Shown here one piece after another: positions 8,943 through 17,511 of a stretch of DNA of 64,000 nt. The position numbers were made by a program, and so were the translations under genes. The stretch is from CAZYSK01 sp964649415 (GTDB lineage Bacteria > Chloroflexota > Anaerolineae > B4-G1). Under the pieces are notes generated by a model, which worked only from the letters and a program-made list of their open reading frames with translations, was not told the origin of the DNA and ran no database searches. Positions within the stretch are counted from its first letter, which is position 1, and every line of letters starts with the position of its first letter. The DNA is taken from contig CAZYSK010000014.1 in NCBI GenBank assembly GCA_964649415.1, positions 1 through 64,000 of the forward strand, in the 5' to 3' direction.

Positions 8943-9977
8943 CTAGTCCGATGGAGTGCGGCCCGCGATAGCTCGGCAGGAGTCCCTGACGATGAGCCGG
9001 GTGGCCACCTTGTACAAATTGCTGTCCAGGGAATCGCCCTCGATCAGGCTGATCAACATCTCCGTAGCGATATACCCCATCTCGTCAATAGATTGGTCAA
9101 TCGTTGTCAAACCAGGGTGAGTGTGAGCTACCTCGGGAATGTTATCGAATCCGACCACAGAAATATCACCCGGAACGCGCAATCCAGCTTCATGGATAGC
9201 CTTGATAGCGCCGGTGGCGGACTGGTCGTTGGACGCGAATATGGCTGTCGGCGAATCGGACAGGTCCAGCAGGTTCTGGGTGCAGGCGAAACCCATCTGT
9301 TGGGAATAGTCGCCCGTCTGGATCAGGTCTGGATCGGGGGGGATGCCGGCCCGCGCCAGGCCGTCCTTGTAGCCCTGGAGACGGCGGACGGCGCTCTGCA
9401 ACTCGAGGCGACCGCTGATGAAACCGATTCGCCGGTGGCCCAGGCTGCTCAGGTACTCCACCGCCGTGAGCGCCCCGTCTCGGTTGGTAGCGACCACGGC
9501 GGGACAATCGTGGGTTTCGACGTTGGGGTCAACGACTACGACTGGGGAAGCTGTGGGGAAACTGGTTGCGGTGGGCATTACGACTATGACACCGTCGGTG
9601 ATACCGCCGCCGAGCAGCGAAACGAATCGTCGTTCCCGATCAGCAGACGATTCTTTTGTGAACTCTCCGCCGGTGTATACGATGAGATCGAAGTCGAGTT
9701 CTGAGATCGCCCGATTGACCCCCTTCATCACCTGAATGGCGAAAGCTTCTCCCAGGTCGGGCACGATCAGGCCAATCACGTTCATCCTGCGGCTGCGCAT
9801 ACCCCTAGCCGCCAGGCTTGACGTGTAGCCCAGCTCATCAATGACCCTCTGAACTCTCTTGTACGTGTCTGGGGCGACATCGTCCTTGTCGTTTAACACG
9901 CGCGATACGGTTGAGACAGACACACCGGCAGCCTTAGCCACGTCCACAATGGTGACGTTTGTCTGGGTACGAGCCAT
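8943..9977 (-). CDS. LacI/GalR-family transcriptional regulator
   Basis: A 344-residue repressor. Residues 8-60 form the LacI helix-turn-helix with hinge (VTIVDVAKAAGVSVSTVSRVLN), followed by a periplasmic-binding-protein-like sensor domain (NVIGLIVPDLGEAFAIQVMKG to the C-terminus). It should bind a sugar or sugar phosphate and release DNA. It lies directly upstream of, and on the same strand as, the ABC transporter/GH3 operon. Matching operators occur in front of both its own gene and the transporter, pointing to autoregulation plus control of the sugar locus. The ribosome binding site is weak (GGTGAG). Confidence 0.93.
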   Translation of the reverse strand: MARTQTNVTIVDVAKAAGVSVSTVSRVLNDKDDVAPDTYKRVQRVIDELGYTSSLAARGMRSRRMNVIGLIVPDLGEAFAIQVMKGVNRAISELDFDLIVYTGGEFTKESSADRERRFVSLLGGGITDGVIVVMPTATSFPTASPVVVVDPNVETHDCPAVVATNRDGALTAVEYLSSLGHRRIGFISGRLELQSAVRRLQGYKDGLARAGIPPDPDLIQTGDYSQQMGFACTQNLLDLSDSPTAIFASNDQSATGAIKAIHEAGLRVPGDISVVGFDNIPEVAHTHPGLTTIDQSIDEMGYIATEMLISLIEGDSLDSNLYKVATRLIVRDSCRAIAGRTPSD

Positions 9978-10010
9978 GATTCTATCTCACCGAACTCGCT
10001 TCTCTGTGGC

Positions 10011-10022
10011 GGTAACAATACC
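10011..10022. promoter_or_regulatory. LacI-family operator 1 at the lacI/AOR intergenic region
   Basis: GGTAACAATACC, flanked by GC and GG, has the half-sites GGTA and TACC of the transporter operator. It sits 34 nt upstream of the lacI-like start and faces the divergent oxidoreductase gene. Confidence 0.65.
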
Positions 10023-10034
10023 GGCATCCTTACC

Positions 10035-10046
10035 GGTAACGTTACC
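10035..10046. promoter_or_regulatory. LacI-family operator 2 at the lacI/AOR intergenic region
   Basis: GGTAACGTTACC is a perfect 12-bp palindrome, centred 24 bp from the first operator, so two repressor dimers could bind on nearly the same DNA face. It lies between two divergent genes, so it could control lacI, the AOR-family gene, or both. Confidence 0.7.
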
Positions 10047-10293
10047 AACAGTATACCATGAACGTGTCGACTTGTCAAGCAAAAGCCTGCCTTTTTGCCC
10101 AACCAAGCACCTTGACTGGGCTCAGGTGCCAACCGGCAGCGGAATTGCGTTCCGCGGCTACTCATAATACAATGCCTCCGCGGTGTACGTGACGAAACTC
10201 AGAGGGTTCTCCGTGGACGCAGCGGACCATATGTCCGGATCCATGTCCAGCCAAACCGTGGAGACACCCCTTGAACGGGAACAGCAGGAGACG

Positions 10294-12327
10294 ATGAATC
10301 GAAGGCTTTTGCTCATCAATCCGTTTGCCAAACGCTGGCAATTGGAGACGCTCCAGGTCGAGACGCTGGAGAAAGACCCCCGCGAGGATTACTTCGTCCT
10401 CAGCGGCGAGACGCTGTGCCAGTATCTCTTGCGCCGTGACCGCGAGGCTCTGATTATCGCCCGCGGGCCGATGCCCTTTCTCTCTGGAAACAAGTCCACC
10501 GTGGGATACATCTCTCCACTGACAGGGATGCCCCACTACAGCTTCGTCGGTGGACGTGCGGCGGCGCGCCTTCTCTATCTAGGGCTTGACGCGATCTGCT
10601 TCCAAGGCGAGGGGGCCGGTCTGCCATGGTCACACTATCTTGTAGTGAGTGGTCGCGCGCCAAATCTGACAGTTGAGTTCAAACCCGCCGCTGACCTGCC
10701 TGCTGGTCAGCGAAGCGCGTATTACTGGCTGTTGGAGCGAGAACTGGGCGGCGACGCGTATGCCGGCAGCATTTTGACGCTGGGAGAGGGCGCGCGTCTG
10801 GGCTACCGCTCGGCCAACCTGGCGGTCGAGGCGATCTACCACGCCGGGCGGGGTGGGGCGGGCCACGTGTTCTCCCGTTTCGCCGCAGCCCTGGTGCTGC
10901 GCGGCGACGCGATGGAGTCACCCCAGTACTTCGCCGGTGACGATTCACCTTTTGCGCGCAATCCGAACGCCCTGATCGCGGAGCCCCTGGACAGGCACTG
11001 CGCCCGCCTTTCGAGCAAGACCGGTGGCACGATCTCCAAACTGCTCACGACCGGGGCAGACCCAGACGGCCAAGACACGCTTCCCGCCTGGAACGCACAG
11101 CGGATGGGAACCCCATTGGCCGACCTCGGGAGCCAGAGAGTGCTGAAAGCGACACGCGACGCCCAGACCGGATGCCACTGGTGCCAGGTGGACTGTCGCC
11201 ATTACCACTGGGTGCCCGCAGACTACGCCCCCGACGGTCGCGACGTGCTCCTCGACGACTTCGAGCCGACCTACGCCATCTTCGCCATGCTCGGATTGAT
11301 GCCGCCGGAGGATACTTTCCAGGCCCGGCTCGACCTGCGGGCCGAGGTGGACCGCCGGCTGATCCTGCCCATCGAGGAGATGGGCTGCGACGTCCTGAAC
11401 GTGGGCCTGGCCCTGGCCGCTCTGTTCGAGGGCACCGAGCGGGGCATCATCCCGAGCGAGCAGGTGCCGGACTTCATCGCCCGGGGGACCGGCTTCTCCC
11501 CTCCCACGCCGGCGACGGCAGACCGGCGCAGCCTGGAGGCCGCGGTGCAGGCAGTCGCGATGCTGCGCTCCGGCCAAGCTACGGACGCAGCCGACCGCAG
11601 ACGGTCGGGGGCAATGTCCGCGGACGCACGACCACTCTCCGCGGCGTACCCGGCCTTGCGGGCCGTCGCCGACGGTCCGCAGGCGCTGGCCGAGCGGTAC
11701 CGGGGAATGCAGGACCTCGTCTTCACCGGCGGGCCAGGGACACTGGGTAACGCCGGCCATTGCAACGCCCTCTGGACGTTCTTGATGCCTTTCTCCCGCT
11801 TCTTCGGCCACTACGTGGGGCAGATCTACAAGATCGACGAGGCGTTGCCCCCGCCCGGCGCAGATGAAGCCGCCTACCGCGCCTGCTTCCGACGCGTCGT
11901 ACAGCGCATGCTGCAGAAGGAGTTCTTCTGGATTCTGTGCAACGCCCTTTCGATGTGCGCCTTCACCTTCGTCATATTCAGCCAGGACGGCGAGGCGGAC
12001 ATTGGTCGTGCGTCCGGCGAGCGTTTGAGCGACGACGGCCTGCTGGTCCACATCCTGCGCCACTACGGCATCCACACCACCCGCGCCGACCTGGAATGGT
12101 TCAGCCAGGCGTTCTGGGCCCAATCCACAGACCTCAAGCGCCAGTTCGGCTGGCATCCCCCGTCCGCGGATGAGTTCCCCCACCGCGTATACGAGGCGCT
12201 ATCGCTGGCGCTGGACCGCCCGCCAGAGACGTTGCAGTCGCTGATGCACATGCTCATCGAGGAATGGAGGCGGCAGGCAGGGGAGACCATGCGGCGGTTT
12301 GGGTATGAGGCGGGGTGGCCAATCTGA
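10294..12327 (+). CDS. Aldehyde:ferredoxin oxidoreductase (AOR) family protein, divergent member
   Basis: A 677-residue member of the tungsten/molybdenum-pterin AOR family, which oxidises aldehydes and passes electrons to ferredoxin. The cluster motif CHWCQVDC (Cys294, 297, 301 from the chosen start) and a distal Cys at about 555 (LSMCAF) match the four [4Fe-4S] ligands of the family. The N-terminal AOR domain is divergent (LLLINPFAKRW in place of the usual ILRVDL). I prefer the ATG at 10294 because it aligns with the family start; GTG 10183 would add 37 residues without a clear ribosome binding site. Its promoter region contains two LacI-type operators. The substrate is unknown. Confidence 0.82.
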   Translation: MNRRLLLINPFAKRWQLETLQVETLEKDPREDYFVLSGETLCQYLLRRDREALIIARGPMPFLSGNKSTVGYISPLTGMPHYSFVGGRAAARLLYLGLDAICFQGEGAGLPWSHYLVVSGRAPNLTVEFKPAADLPAGQRSAYYWLLERELGGDAYAGSILTLGEGARLGYRSANLAVEAIYHAGRGGAGHVFSRFAAALVLRGDAMESPQYFAGDDSPFARNPNALIAEPLDRHCARLSSKTGGTISKLLTTGADPDGQDTLPAWNAQRMGTPLADLGSQRVLKATRDAQTGCHWCQVDCRHYHWVPADYAPDGRDVLLDDFEPTYAIFAMLGLMPPEDTFQARLDLRAEVDRRLILPIEEMGCDVLNVGLALAALFEGTERGIIPSEQVPDFIARGTGFSPPTPATADRRSLEAAVQAVAMLRSGQATDAADRRRSGAMSADARPLSAAYPALRAVADGPQALAERYRGMQDLVFTGGPGTLGNAGHCNALWTFLMPFSRFFGHYVGQIYKIDEALPPPGADEAAYRACFRRVVQRMLQKEFFWILCNALSMCAFTFVIFSQDGEADIGRASGERLSDDGLLVHILRHYGIHTTRADLEWFSQAFWAQSTDLKRQFGWHPPSADEFPHRVYEALSLALDRPPETLQSLMHMLIEEWRRQAGETMRRFGYEAGWPI

Positions 12328-12460
12328 GATTTGCCAGATTGGCGCTCCAGGGTATACTGAAACTGTCGGAGACAGCTTTGTTACCTGCGGGTTGGAGGAA
12401 CCGTGTACATAGCACAGACTTGAGCTGCCAACTCACCCTCTGTTTCCAGATAAGGTCGTT

Positions 12461-13351
12461 ATGAAATCGTCAAGAGCACTCGTCGTGCTATCGGTTGTGG
12501 TCGCTGTGCTAGCGCTGGTCGCCGCCAGCGCCGGCCTGTTCTGGCAGGGCGGCAGCGGGCCCTTACCCTTCACCACGCTCCACGGCCACACAATCGAGCT
12601 ATACGGACGGGGCCTGTACCGCTACGACTGGGCCTTCAGAGCGTCCATCCTGCGGGGGGGCGACGCAATCATGCTTGTTGTGGGCGTGCCCCTGCTCGCG
12701 GTCTCCATTCTGCTCTACCGTCGTGGCTCGTTGAGAGGTGGATTTCTGCTCACTGGCACACTGGCCTGCTTTCTGTACAACGCAGCCTCGCTGGCCTTCG
12801 GGGCGGCCTACAACGACCTGTTCCTGCTCTATCTCGTGTACTTCTCAGCCAGCCTGTATGCCTTCGTACTGGCCTTCACGTCGATCGACCTCCACGCCCT
12901 TTCCGACCACGTTGGCCCGCGCATGCCACGTCGCGGGGTCGCCGCGTTCATATTCATAGCCGGCCTGTCTCCGTGCGTGTGGCTCATCGACATCGTGAAC
13001 GCACTGGCGCAGGGGCAGGTGCCAGAAGGGCTGGCCAGTTATACGACCGACGTCACGACATTGCTCGACGTGGGAATCATCACACCGGCCGCGTTCCTTG
13101 CCGGCGTGTTGCTCCTCCGTCGGAAGCCGCTGGGCTATCTGCTCACCTCCACGCTGCTGATCCTGCTCGTCCTCGTCGGCTTGCTGGTTGTCGGGCAAAC
13201 AGTGATGCAGACACTTGACGGGATCGTCCTCAGCGCTGGCGAAGTGGCGGCGTACGTAGCGCCATTTGTGCTCCTGAGCCTGTTCGCCATCTGGTTGGAG
13301 GCTCTCACCTTGCGTAACCTCTCGGACGTGGCGGCAGAGCCGATGGGCTGA
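12461..13351 (+). CDS. Hypothetical polytopic membrane protein
   Basis: A 296-residue protein with about eight predicted TM helices. The first is an N-terminal anchor followed by a short extracellular loop (about residues 29-60), and the rest are tightly spaced. I recognise no family or catalytic motif. It lies 133 nt after the AOR gene with its own upstream region; a TATACT box is visible near 12354. It may be a passenger gene or a sensor-like membrane protein; function is not assigned. Confidence 0.7.
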   Translation: MKSSRALVVLSVVVAVLALVAASAGLFWQGGSGPLPFTTLHGHTIELYGRGLYRYDWAFRASILRGGDAIMLVVGVPLLAVSILLYRRGSLRGGFLLTGTLACFLYNAASLAFGAAYNDLFLLYLVYFSASLYAFVLAFTSIDLHALSDHVGPRMPRRGVAAFIFIAGLSPCVWLIDIVNALAQGQVPEGLASYTTDVTTLLDVGIITPAAFLAGVLLLRRKPLGYLLTSTLLILLVLVGLLVVGQTVMQTLDGIVLSAGEVAAYVAPFVLLSLFAIWLEALTLRNLSDVAAEPMG

Positions 13352-13626
13352 GCCCCAAGAAGGCCAAAACCAGCCTACCCTCGGCGTATGCCGCTTCAAG
13401 TCAAGCCCCTTCCACACTGGTATTCTGTCAGAACTCCGAACACCCCATCGGGTGAGCGATTTCTTGGCCGGGCCTACACGGCTTGCCCCACCAGAACCCG
13501 ATTTCCCCCTATGTTGGTAGCACTGTGCTCTACGATCCACGCTGACAGGCCGTTTGCGCCTGGATTTCAGCCGTGACTGTTCGAAACATGGGAGAGAAGT
13601 GATAAAACTAGGTCAGGAGGGATCTC
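13352..13626. other. Intergenic region without recognised feature
   Basis: A 275-bp stretch between the membrane-protein gene and the transposase remnant. Short open frames on either strand have no domain signal. AGGAGGG at about 13616 belongs to the downstream frame. Confidence 0.5.
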
Positions 13627-13829
13627 GTGCGCATTGAGGTGCGATTGCCCAGAGTAGAGCCAGAGGTATACAGGGAGCCCAGGGAGTGTCCAAAGTGCGA
13701 TGGTCAGCATTTCAAGCCCCACGGGGTGCAAGGAGAGCAGAAGACAATCCGTGACCTGGAGTACGAGGAAGTCAAGAGCTTTCGGCAGACGTGTTTGAGA
13801 TGCATGTATGGGACGCGTGTATCCGCGCT
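13627..13829 (+). pseudogene. Transposase N-terminal zinc-ribbon remnant (ISL3-like)
   Basis: The frame starts at GTG 13627 behind AGGAGGG. Its first 58 residues read like the N-terminal zinc ribbon of an ISL3-type transposase: RECPKCDG, then HFKPHG, IRDL and RQTCLRC, giving two CxxC pairs. After the second CxxC the similarity stops, and the frame runs into a MITE-like inverted-repeat element. The catalytic domain is absent. It is a 5' relic of an insertion sequence, not a functional transposase. Confidence 0.6.
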
Positions 13830-13988
13830 GGGTGCATTTCGGTTTTGGGGCAGATTTCCAAAAGGCCCTCGTGGCGTGTCGAACCGGCATTTTCTGGCTC
13901 CTCAAGCAGGTTTTGAGCGTTTTCCGGCCTGTCTGGAGGCTCGCTGGCAAGGTAGACACCAAGGTCGCCCCCAAACCGAAATACACCC
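13830..13988. mobile_element. MITE-like element with 22-bp terminal inverted repeats
   Basis: The left end GGGTGCATTTCGGTTT continues into TGGGGC. The right end is its reverse complement with two mismatches over 22 bp. The 8-bp word TCCGCGCT occurs directly before the left end (13822-13829) and again two bases after the right end (13991-13998), like a target-site duplication. The element has no coding capacity. An 8-bp duplication and this terminal repeat style fit the ISL3 family, as does the zinc-ribbon relic next to it. Confidence 0.6.
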
Positions 13989-14066
13989 TCTCCGCGCTAC
14001 AGCATTTGACAGTATCTCTGAGTTGCACTATAATCAAGAACTGTGCCAACTGTAGGCACACCTGAT

Positions 14067-14096
14067 TTGTACTATGAGGCGAAATTGTGCTATACT
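14067..14096 (+). promoter_or_regulatory. Sigma-70-type promoter
   Basis: TTGTAC (14067-14072) and TATACT (14091-14096) are separated by 18 nt. The site lies upstream of the two small hypothetical genes at 14207 and 14487 and would transcribe both. Confidence 0.5.
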
Positions 14097-14206
14097 ATGG
14101 GTGCATGTGGACTCGTGCGCCAATGCTATAGTTGCGCTACCTTACTGTTCTCCTGGAAGTGCTATTGGTACTCTCGGCAGTCTCGCTGAGAATCGAAGGC
14201 AGGGAA

Positions 14207-14482
14207 ATGATGTTTAGCAACGACTCCCCGTTTTCTGTCCGCACGGCTAGGAAGCACGTTCTATTTGGTGCCAAACGCAGGGCATTGTCTGCCATCGTCA
14301 GCGCGGCAAGTGATGGCAGCATTACGGCTGAAGAGGCCGAACTACTCAAGCGATATGTGGCAGCAACCTTTGTGGCCGGCAGGCTTCAAGTTGATCTTGA
14401 GCGTCCCATCGCGGGTGTCTGTCGAAAAGCCCAGCGGTTAGAGCAGAAGATCTCCCATACGTTGCGCGAAAGCAAGGAGTGA
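14207..14482 (+). CDS. Hypothetical small protein
   Basis: A 91-residue protein starting MMFSNDSPF. The open frame extends upstream to a TTG at 14132 without a ribosome binding site, so I use the ATG at 14207, which has AGGG close by. The C-terminal part is helical and charged. The segment SDGSITAEEAELLKRYV resembles the short helical motif (SHOCT-like) found in several proteins near 54-58 kb, but the match is short. It is followed after 4 nt by the next gene, so the two are likely cotranscribed. Confidence 0.6.
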   Translation: MMFSNDSPFSVRTARKHVLFGAKRRALSAIVSAASDGSITAEEAELLKRYVAATFVAGRLQVDLERPIAGVCRKAQRLEQKISHTLRESKE

Positions 14483-14486
14483 GCCA

Positions 14487-14978
14487 ATGGGCACAAATGA
14501 CTCAGAGGTCGTGGAGGAAGAGGAAAGACTTCCTGCCCGGGTGAGCTCAGGATCCGCACAGAAGGAGATCGAAAGAGACTCAGCAATTCTGGAAGAAGAG
14601 TCTGTTGTTCCTGCTATCCTCGAAAAGGCTCCTCCGGAAGTGCGCCGTTCCATGGAAGCCTTCATTGCAATGATGTCACAGGGTCCTATTCCCAATCCAG
14701 TCATAGCGAAGTTGGTTGAGAAGTTCACGCCTGACCACATAGCCTATCTCCTAGAAACTCAAGACCGAGATACAGAGCGCGAATACAAGGCCCTTGCCAG
14801 CGGGCGCAGATACCAAATCGCCTGCTTGCTCATTGGGGTAGGCCTTTTTGTATTTCTGGTAGTGTATTTCTCAAGTTCTAATCCCGATCTGCTTGAGAAA
14901 CTGGTTGCTCTCCTAGTGGGCCTCATAGGTGGATTTGGTGGGGGCTTCGCTCTTGCGTCAAGAGGCGAGAAAACCTGA
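14487..14978 (+). CDS. Small two-TM membrane protein (DUF2335-like)
   Basis: A 163-residue protein: an acidic N-terminal region, a segment SQGPIPNPVIAKLVEKFTPD, then two TM helices (about 109-128 and 137-156) separated by a short loop with a Gly-rich second helix. The arrangement of a GPxPxP-type motif, a helical stretch and a C-terminal hairpin of TM helices resembles DUF2335 proteins, whose function is unknown. It forms a pair with the upstream small gene. Confidence 0.6.
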   Translation: MGTNDSEVVEEEERLPARVSSGSAQKEIERDSAILEEESVVPAILEKAPPEVRRSMEAFIAMMSQGPIPNPVIAKLVEKFTPDHIAYLLETQDRDTEREYKALASGRRYQIACLLIGVGLFVFLVVYFSSSNPDLLEKLVALLVGLIGGFGGGFALASRGEKT

Positions 14979-15039
14979 AGAATCGCTCTGCAACCGATGC
15001 CTGACCACTGCTCTCGTCCCATATATGAAGATTGCCAAT

Positions 15040-15600
15040 CTCTGAGCTCTGCTTCTCTTGACCTCGACACCGCTCCCTTGCTCCCAAGCCCCTGTATTCC
15101 ATATCCGAGAGCGTCCCGATAGCCTCTCCCAAGGGCAAGGACCACAGTTGGAATTCACTCTCCAGCCCTCAGTCGCCAGAACGCCCACATCTGGCGACGC
15201 CTGGACTGCTGACAGGTTCTTCTCACTCGCCCTGATCCATGCCACTCCCCCCATCAGCGTCCATGTTTGCCTGCCTCCGTATGAACCTGCTGGGCCCTTC
15301 TTTCCGTCCCGCGTATCTCCACTGCGGCAATCAGCTTCTTCCGGTCACGGAGCGTATGCCGCTGCACACCATCTGGAAACAACCATAGTCAGATGGTGTC
15401 GTCCATCGAACCAGTCGCCAGCGGCTTCTCGTCGGGGAGAGGCGAAGACCACTGACGCTGTAGGCGTGTACCCCAAGCGCTTGCGACAGTTCCCTATCTG
15501 GGACCAATCATATCTTGACCACATCGTCTGCACCGGCAGAGACCAACGTCCCGCCGTCGCGCGTGAACAGCAGGTCCATCGCCTAGATTGAGTATGACTT
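15040..15600 (-). pseudogene. Decayed WD40-repeat gene
   Basis: No intact gene lies here, but the minus strand reads, in shifting frames, as a WD40 protein. The pieces are DLLFTRDGGTLVSAGADDVVKI-stop, then LGVHAYSVSGLRLSP, a frameshift, DEKPLATGSMDDTI-stop-LWLFPDG and RHTLRDRKKLIAAVEI, and further down KNLSAVQASPDVGVLATEG and FQLWSLPLGEAIGTL. These align in order with the intact WD40 protein encoded at 39792-40664 (TGSTDKTVKLWAFPAG, HTMQDRKKVVAAVAI, KNLASIAFSPEGRALATCG, IRVWALPSGEQIATL). At least two in-frame TGA codons and two or more frameshifts are present. It is an old, degraded paralogue. Confidence 0.7.
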
Positions 15601-15711
15601 ACGGACTGCGGTGGGTTCTCTCGTTTTGACCTCCCTGCTGAAGGGCCTCCAACGTCCACGGGCTTGGCCTTCAGCCAAGTTGCCGACACAACCCAGCCTC
15701 CAGAACGCCAA

Positions 15712-16065
15712 CTATGCCTCAGATCTCGCAATCCTGTCCGCCGGCACCCAACCGCTCTGCCCGTTCTGATTCGTGCACCATATCCAACCGCTTTCTTCCT
15801 GCCCCAGGGCCAGTTCTTCGCCCACACTCACCGAGAGCTCTGTCGCCTCGTAGTCGCGAAGGGCTATACCGGTGTCGCCTCTGAGCTCCACGTACTGCTC
15901 GGGCACCCAGCGACTCTCTCCATCACGGTTCGTGCACCACACCCAACCACTCCACTCGCTCTCCTTCTCGCCAACCGCCAGTTTCTCGCCAGCGCTGATG
16001 ATCAGTGGAGCGGTGTAGGGGGACTGATATTCGGAGATCACTCGCCCGATCTGGCGTCCGTCCAT
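15712..16065 (-). CDS. Tandem SH3-like domain protein
   Basis: A 117-residue protein made of two SH3-like folds. Repeat 1 (about residues 8-62) has ISEYQSPYTAPLIISAGEKLAVGEKESEWSGWVWCTNRDGESRWVP. Repeat 2 (about 63-112) has ALRDYEATELSVSVGEELALGQEESGWIWCTNQNGQSGWVP. The ALYDY-like start, the acidic RT loop, the W-W pair and the GWVP end are the variant SH3 pattern. GGAGGT lies 5 nt before the ATG. There is no signal peptide, so it is a cytoplasmic adaptor of unknown partner. It is the last gene of the minus-strand cluster. Confidence 0.75.
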   Translation of the reverse strand: MDGRQIGRVISEYQSPYTAPLIISAGEKLAVGEKESEWSGWVWCTNRDGESRWVPEQYVELRGDTGIALRDYEATELSVSVGEELALGQEESGWIWCTNQNGQSGWVPADRIARSEA

Positions 16066-16155
16066 TGCCTACCTCCGTCTTGGATCTGAGGTCTTCCTCC
16101 TTCACAGGGATTCCCCAATACCCGCAGACTTGCCGCACCAGCAGCCATACACACG

Positions 16156-16854
16156 CTACCAGACGCCGGGCAGCAGCCGATATCGCACGCGCTGCGCGTA
16201 CTCCCGGTAACCAGGCAGCTTATCCATCAGCGTGCGGTCCTCGCGCGCCGTCCGGTACACAAACAGGCCGACGATCAAGCAGCCTGGAATCAGCCCCCAG
16301 AACGATCCCAGCAGCAACGGGACACACGTGATGAGGACCATGATGGCCACGTACATCGGATGGCGCACGTACCGGTACAAACCCTTGCTGACCACTTCCT
16401 GCCCCCGATCCTCCTGTATGCGCACCATGCTCGATAGGTAGGCGTTCACCGCCATTACGTGCCATACCACCGCCCCCGCCAGCACCATCCCCGCCCACGC
16501 CCCCGCTTGCAGAGCGACCGGTACCTCTGACCACCTGTATCGCCCGGCGTCCAGGGCCGACGTCGCGAAGAGGACGAGCAACAGAACCGTGTAGACCCGC
16601 ATAACCACCTTGTCCCAGCCCTCGACGTTCTGGCCCGTCCGTCTCCGCTCCTGGAAAAGGTCCGGATTGGACCGGGCCAGCCACCCCAGCACGACGGCTG
16701 AGTAAACGATGAACACAGCGAAGAAGGCCCACGCCTGGACCCAATCGAGCCGCCCCGCGATAGCGAAACACGCGCCGACGAAAGCGACAAACAGAACAAT
16801 TCCCCAGGCAATCCGCACCCATTCCCTTGGCTCAGTAGTCTTATGTCCAGCCAT
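16156..16854 (-). CDS. Isoprenylcysteine carboxyl-methyltransferase family membrane protein
   Basis: A 232-residue integral membrane protein with about five TM helices. The C-terminal half carries the ICMT/PEMT signature: GLYRYVRHPMYVA (SAM-binding His-Pro), the hydrophobic helix pair, then EDRTLMDKLPGYREYAQRVRYRLLPG. Bacterial members methylate small lipophilic or unknown substrates; prenylated proteins are not expected. It lies 68 nt after the GNAT gene on the same strand. Confidence 0.85.
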   Translation of the reverse strand: MAGHKTTEPREWVRIAWGIVLFVAFVGACFAIAGRLDWVQAWAFFAVFIVYSAVVLGWLARSNPDLFQERRRTGQNVEGWDKVVMRVYTVLLLVLFATSALDAGRYRWSEVPVALQAGAWAGMVLAGAVVWHVMAVNAYLSSMVRIQEDRGQEVVSKGLYRYVRHPMYVAIMVLITCVPLLLGSFWGLIPGCLIVGLFVYRTAREDRTLMDKLPGYREYAQRVRYRLLPGVW

Positions 16855-16922
16855 CCATCCCTCCTCCCCCAGCGTGCCGATCTGATTGCGCGCCCGATTG
16901 CCACGCCGGTCCCAGTCATCGC

Positions 16923-17474
16923 TCAGACGCCTGACCGCCGAAACTCGCGCTCCAGCATGCCCAAGACATACACGCTCCAGTACTCATCGCCGTGCCTTCG
17001 CGCCTCCCGCAACAGCCCCTCCCGCTTGAAGCCCACCCGCTCGTAGCAGCGAATGGCCGCCTCGTTGAAGTCGAAGACGTTGAGCGCCACGCGATGAAGC
17101 CCCAGTTCGTCGAAGGCCACTCGAAGCAACTGCTCGACAATCTGCTGGCCAATCCCCTGCCCTCGAAGCTCGGGAGGGCCAACCAACACCCGCGCGATCC
17201 AGGCCGAGAGGTTCTTGCGATCAATCCTCGCCAATTCCCCATGCCCGACCGTCGTACCTGTCTCCGAATCGACCGCCTTGAATATGAGACAATCAGATGC
17301 CGGCCTGTGGCTGTGAGCCAGATGCCGCGGACCCCATAGGGTCCGCATCAATTGCTCCCGGTCCAGTGGGTGCTGGAAGGCCGGCCCAGCCCACTGCAGC
17401 AAGAACTCAGCCGAGGGGACCCAGGCAATGAGTCGGTCAATGTCGGACTCATCGAACGGCTCCAACGTGATCAT
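16923..17474 (-). CDS. GNAT-family N-acetyltransferase (RimJ/RimL-like)
   Basis: A 183-residue acetyltransferase. The start at 17474 (MITLEPFDESDIDRL) has GGAGG upstream and places the gene just after the AOR stop. The longer frame from 17546 would overlap the AOR gene. The acetyl-CoA loop is ELRGQGIGQQIVEQLL, and the C-terminal signature VALNVFDFNEAAIRCYERVGFKREG is typical of the RimJ/RimL group. The substrate is unknown. Confidence 0.88.
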   Translation of the reverse strand: MITLEPFDESDIDRLIAWVPSAEFLLQWAGPAFQHPLDREQLMRTLWGPRHLAHSHRPASDCLIFKAVDSETGTTVGHGELARIDRKNLSAWIARVLVGPPELRGQGIGQQIVEQLLRVAFDELGLHRVALNVFDFNEAAIRCYERVGFKREGLLREARRHGDEYWSVYVLGMLEREFRRSGV

Positions 17475-17511
17475 GTCTCGAGCCTCCAACTCGCGCTGAC
17501 TGTACGGTATG

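Noticed and set aside
10945..12183. A 412-codon minus frame inside the first AOR gene
   Set aside because: It is antisense to a gene with cluster cysteines and family length; no domain in the product.
15058..15591. A 177-codon plus frame as a real gene
   Set aside because: It is antisense to the WD40 pseudogene, has no ribosome binding site, and its product is low-complexity.
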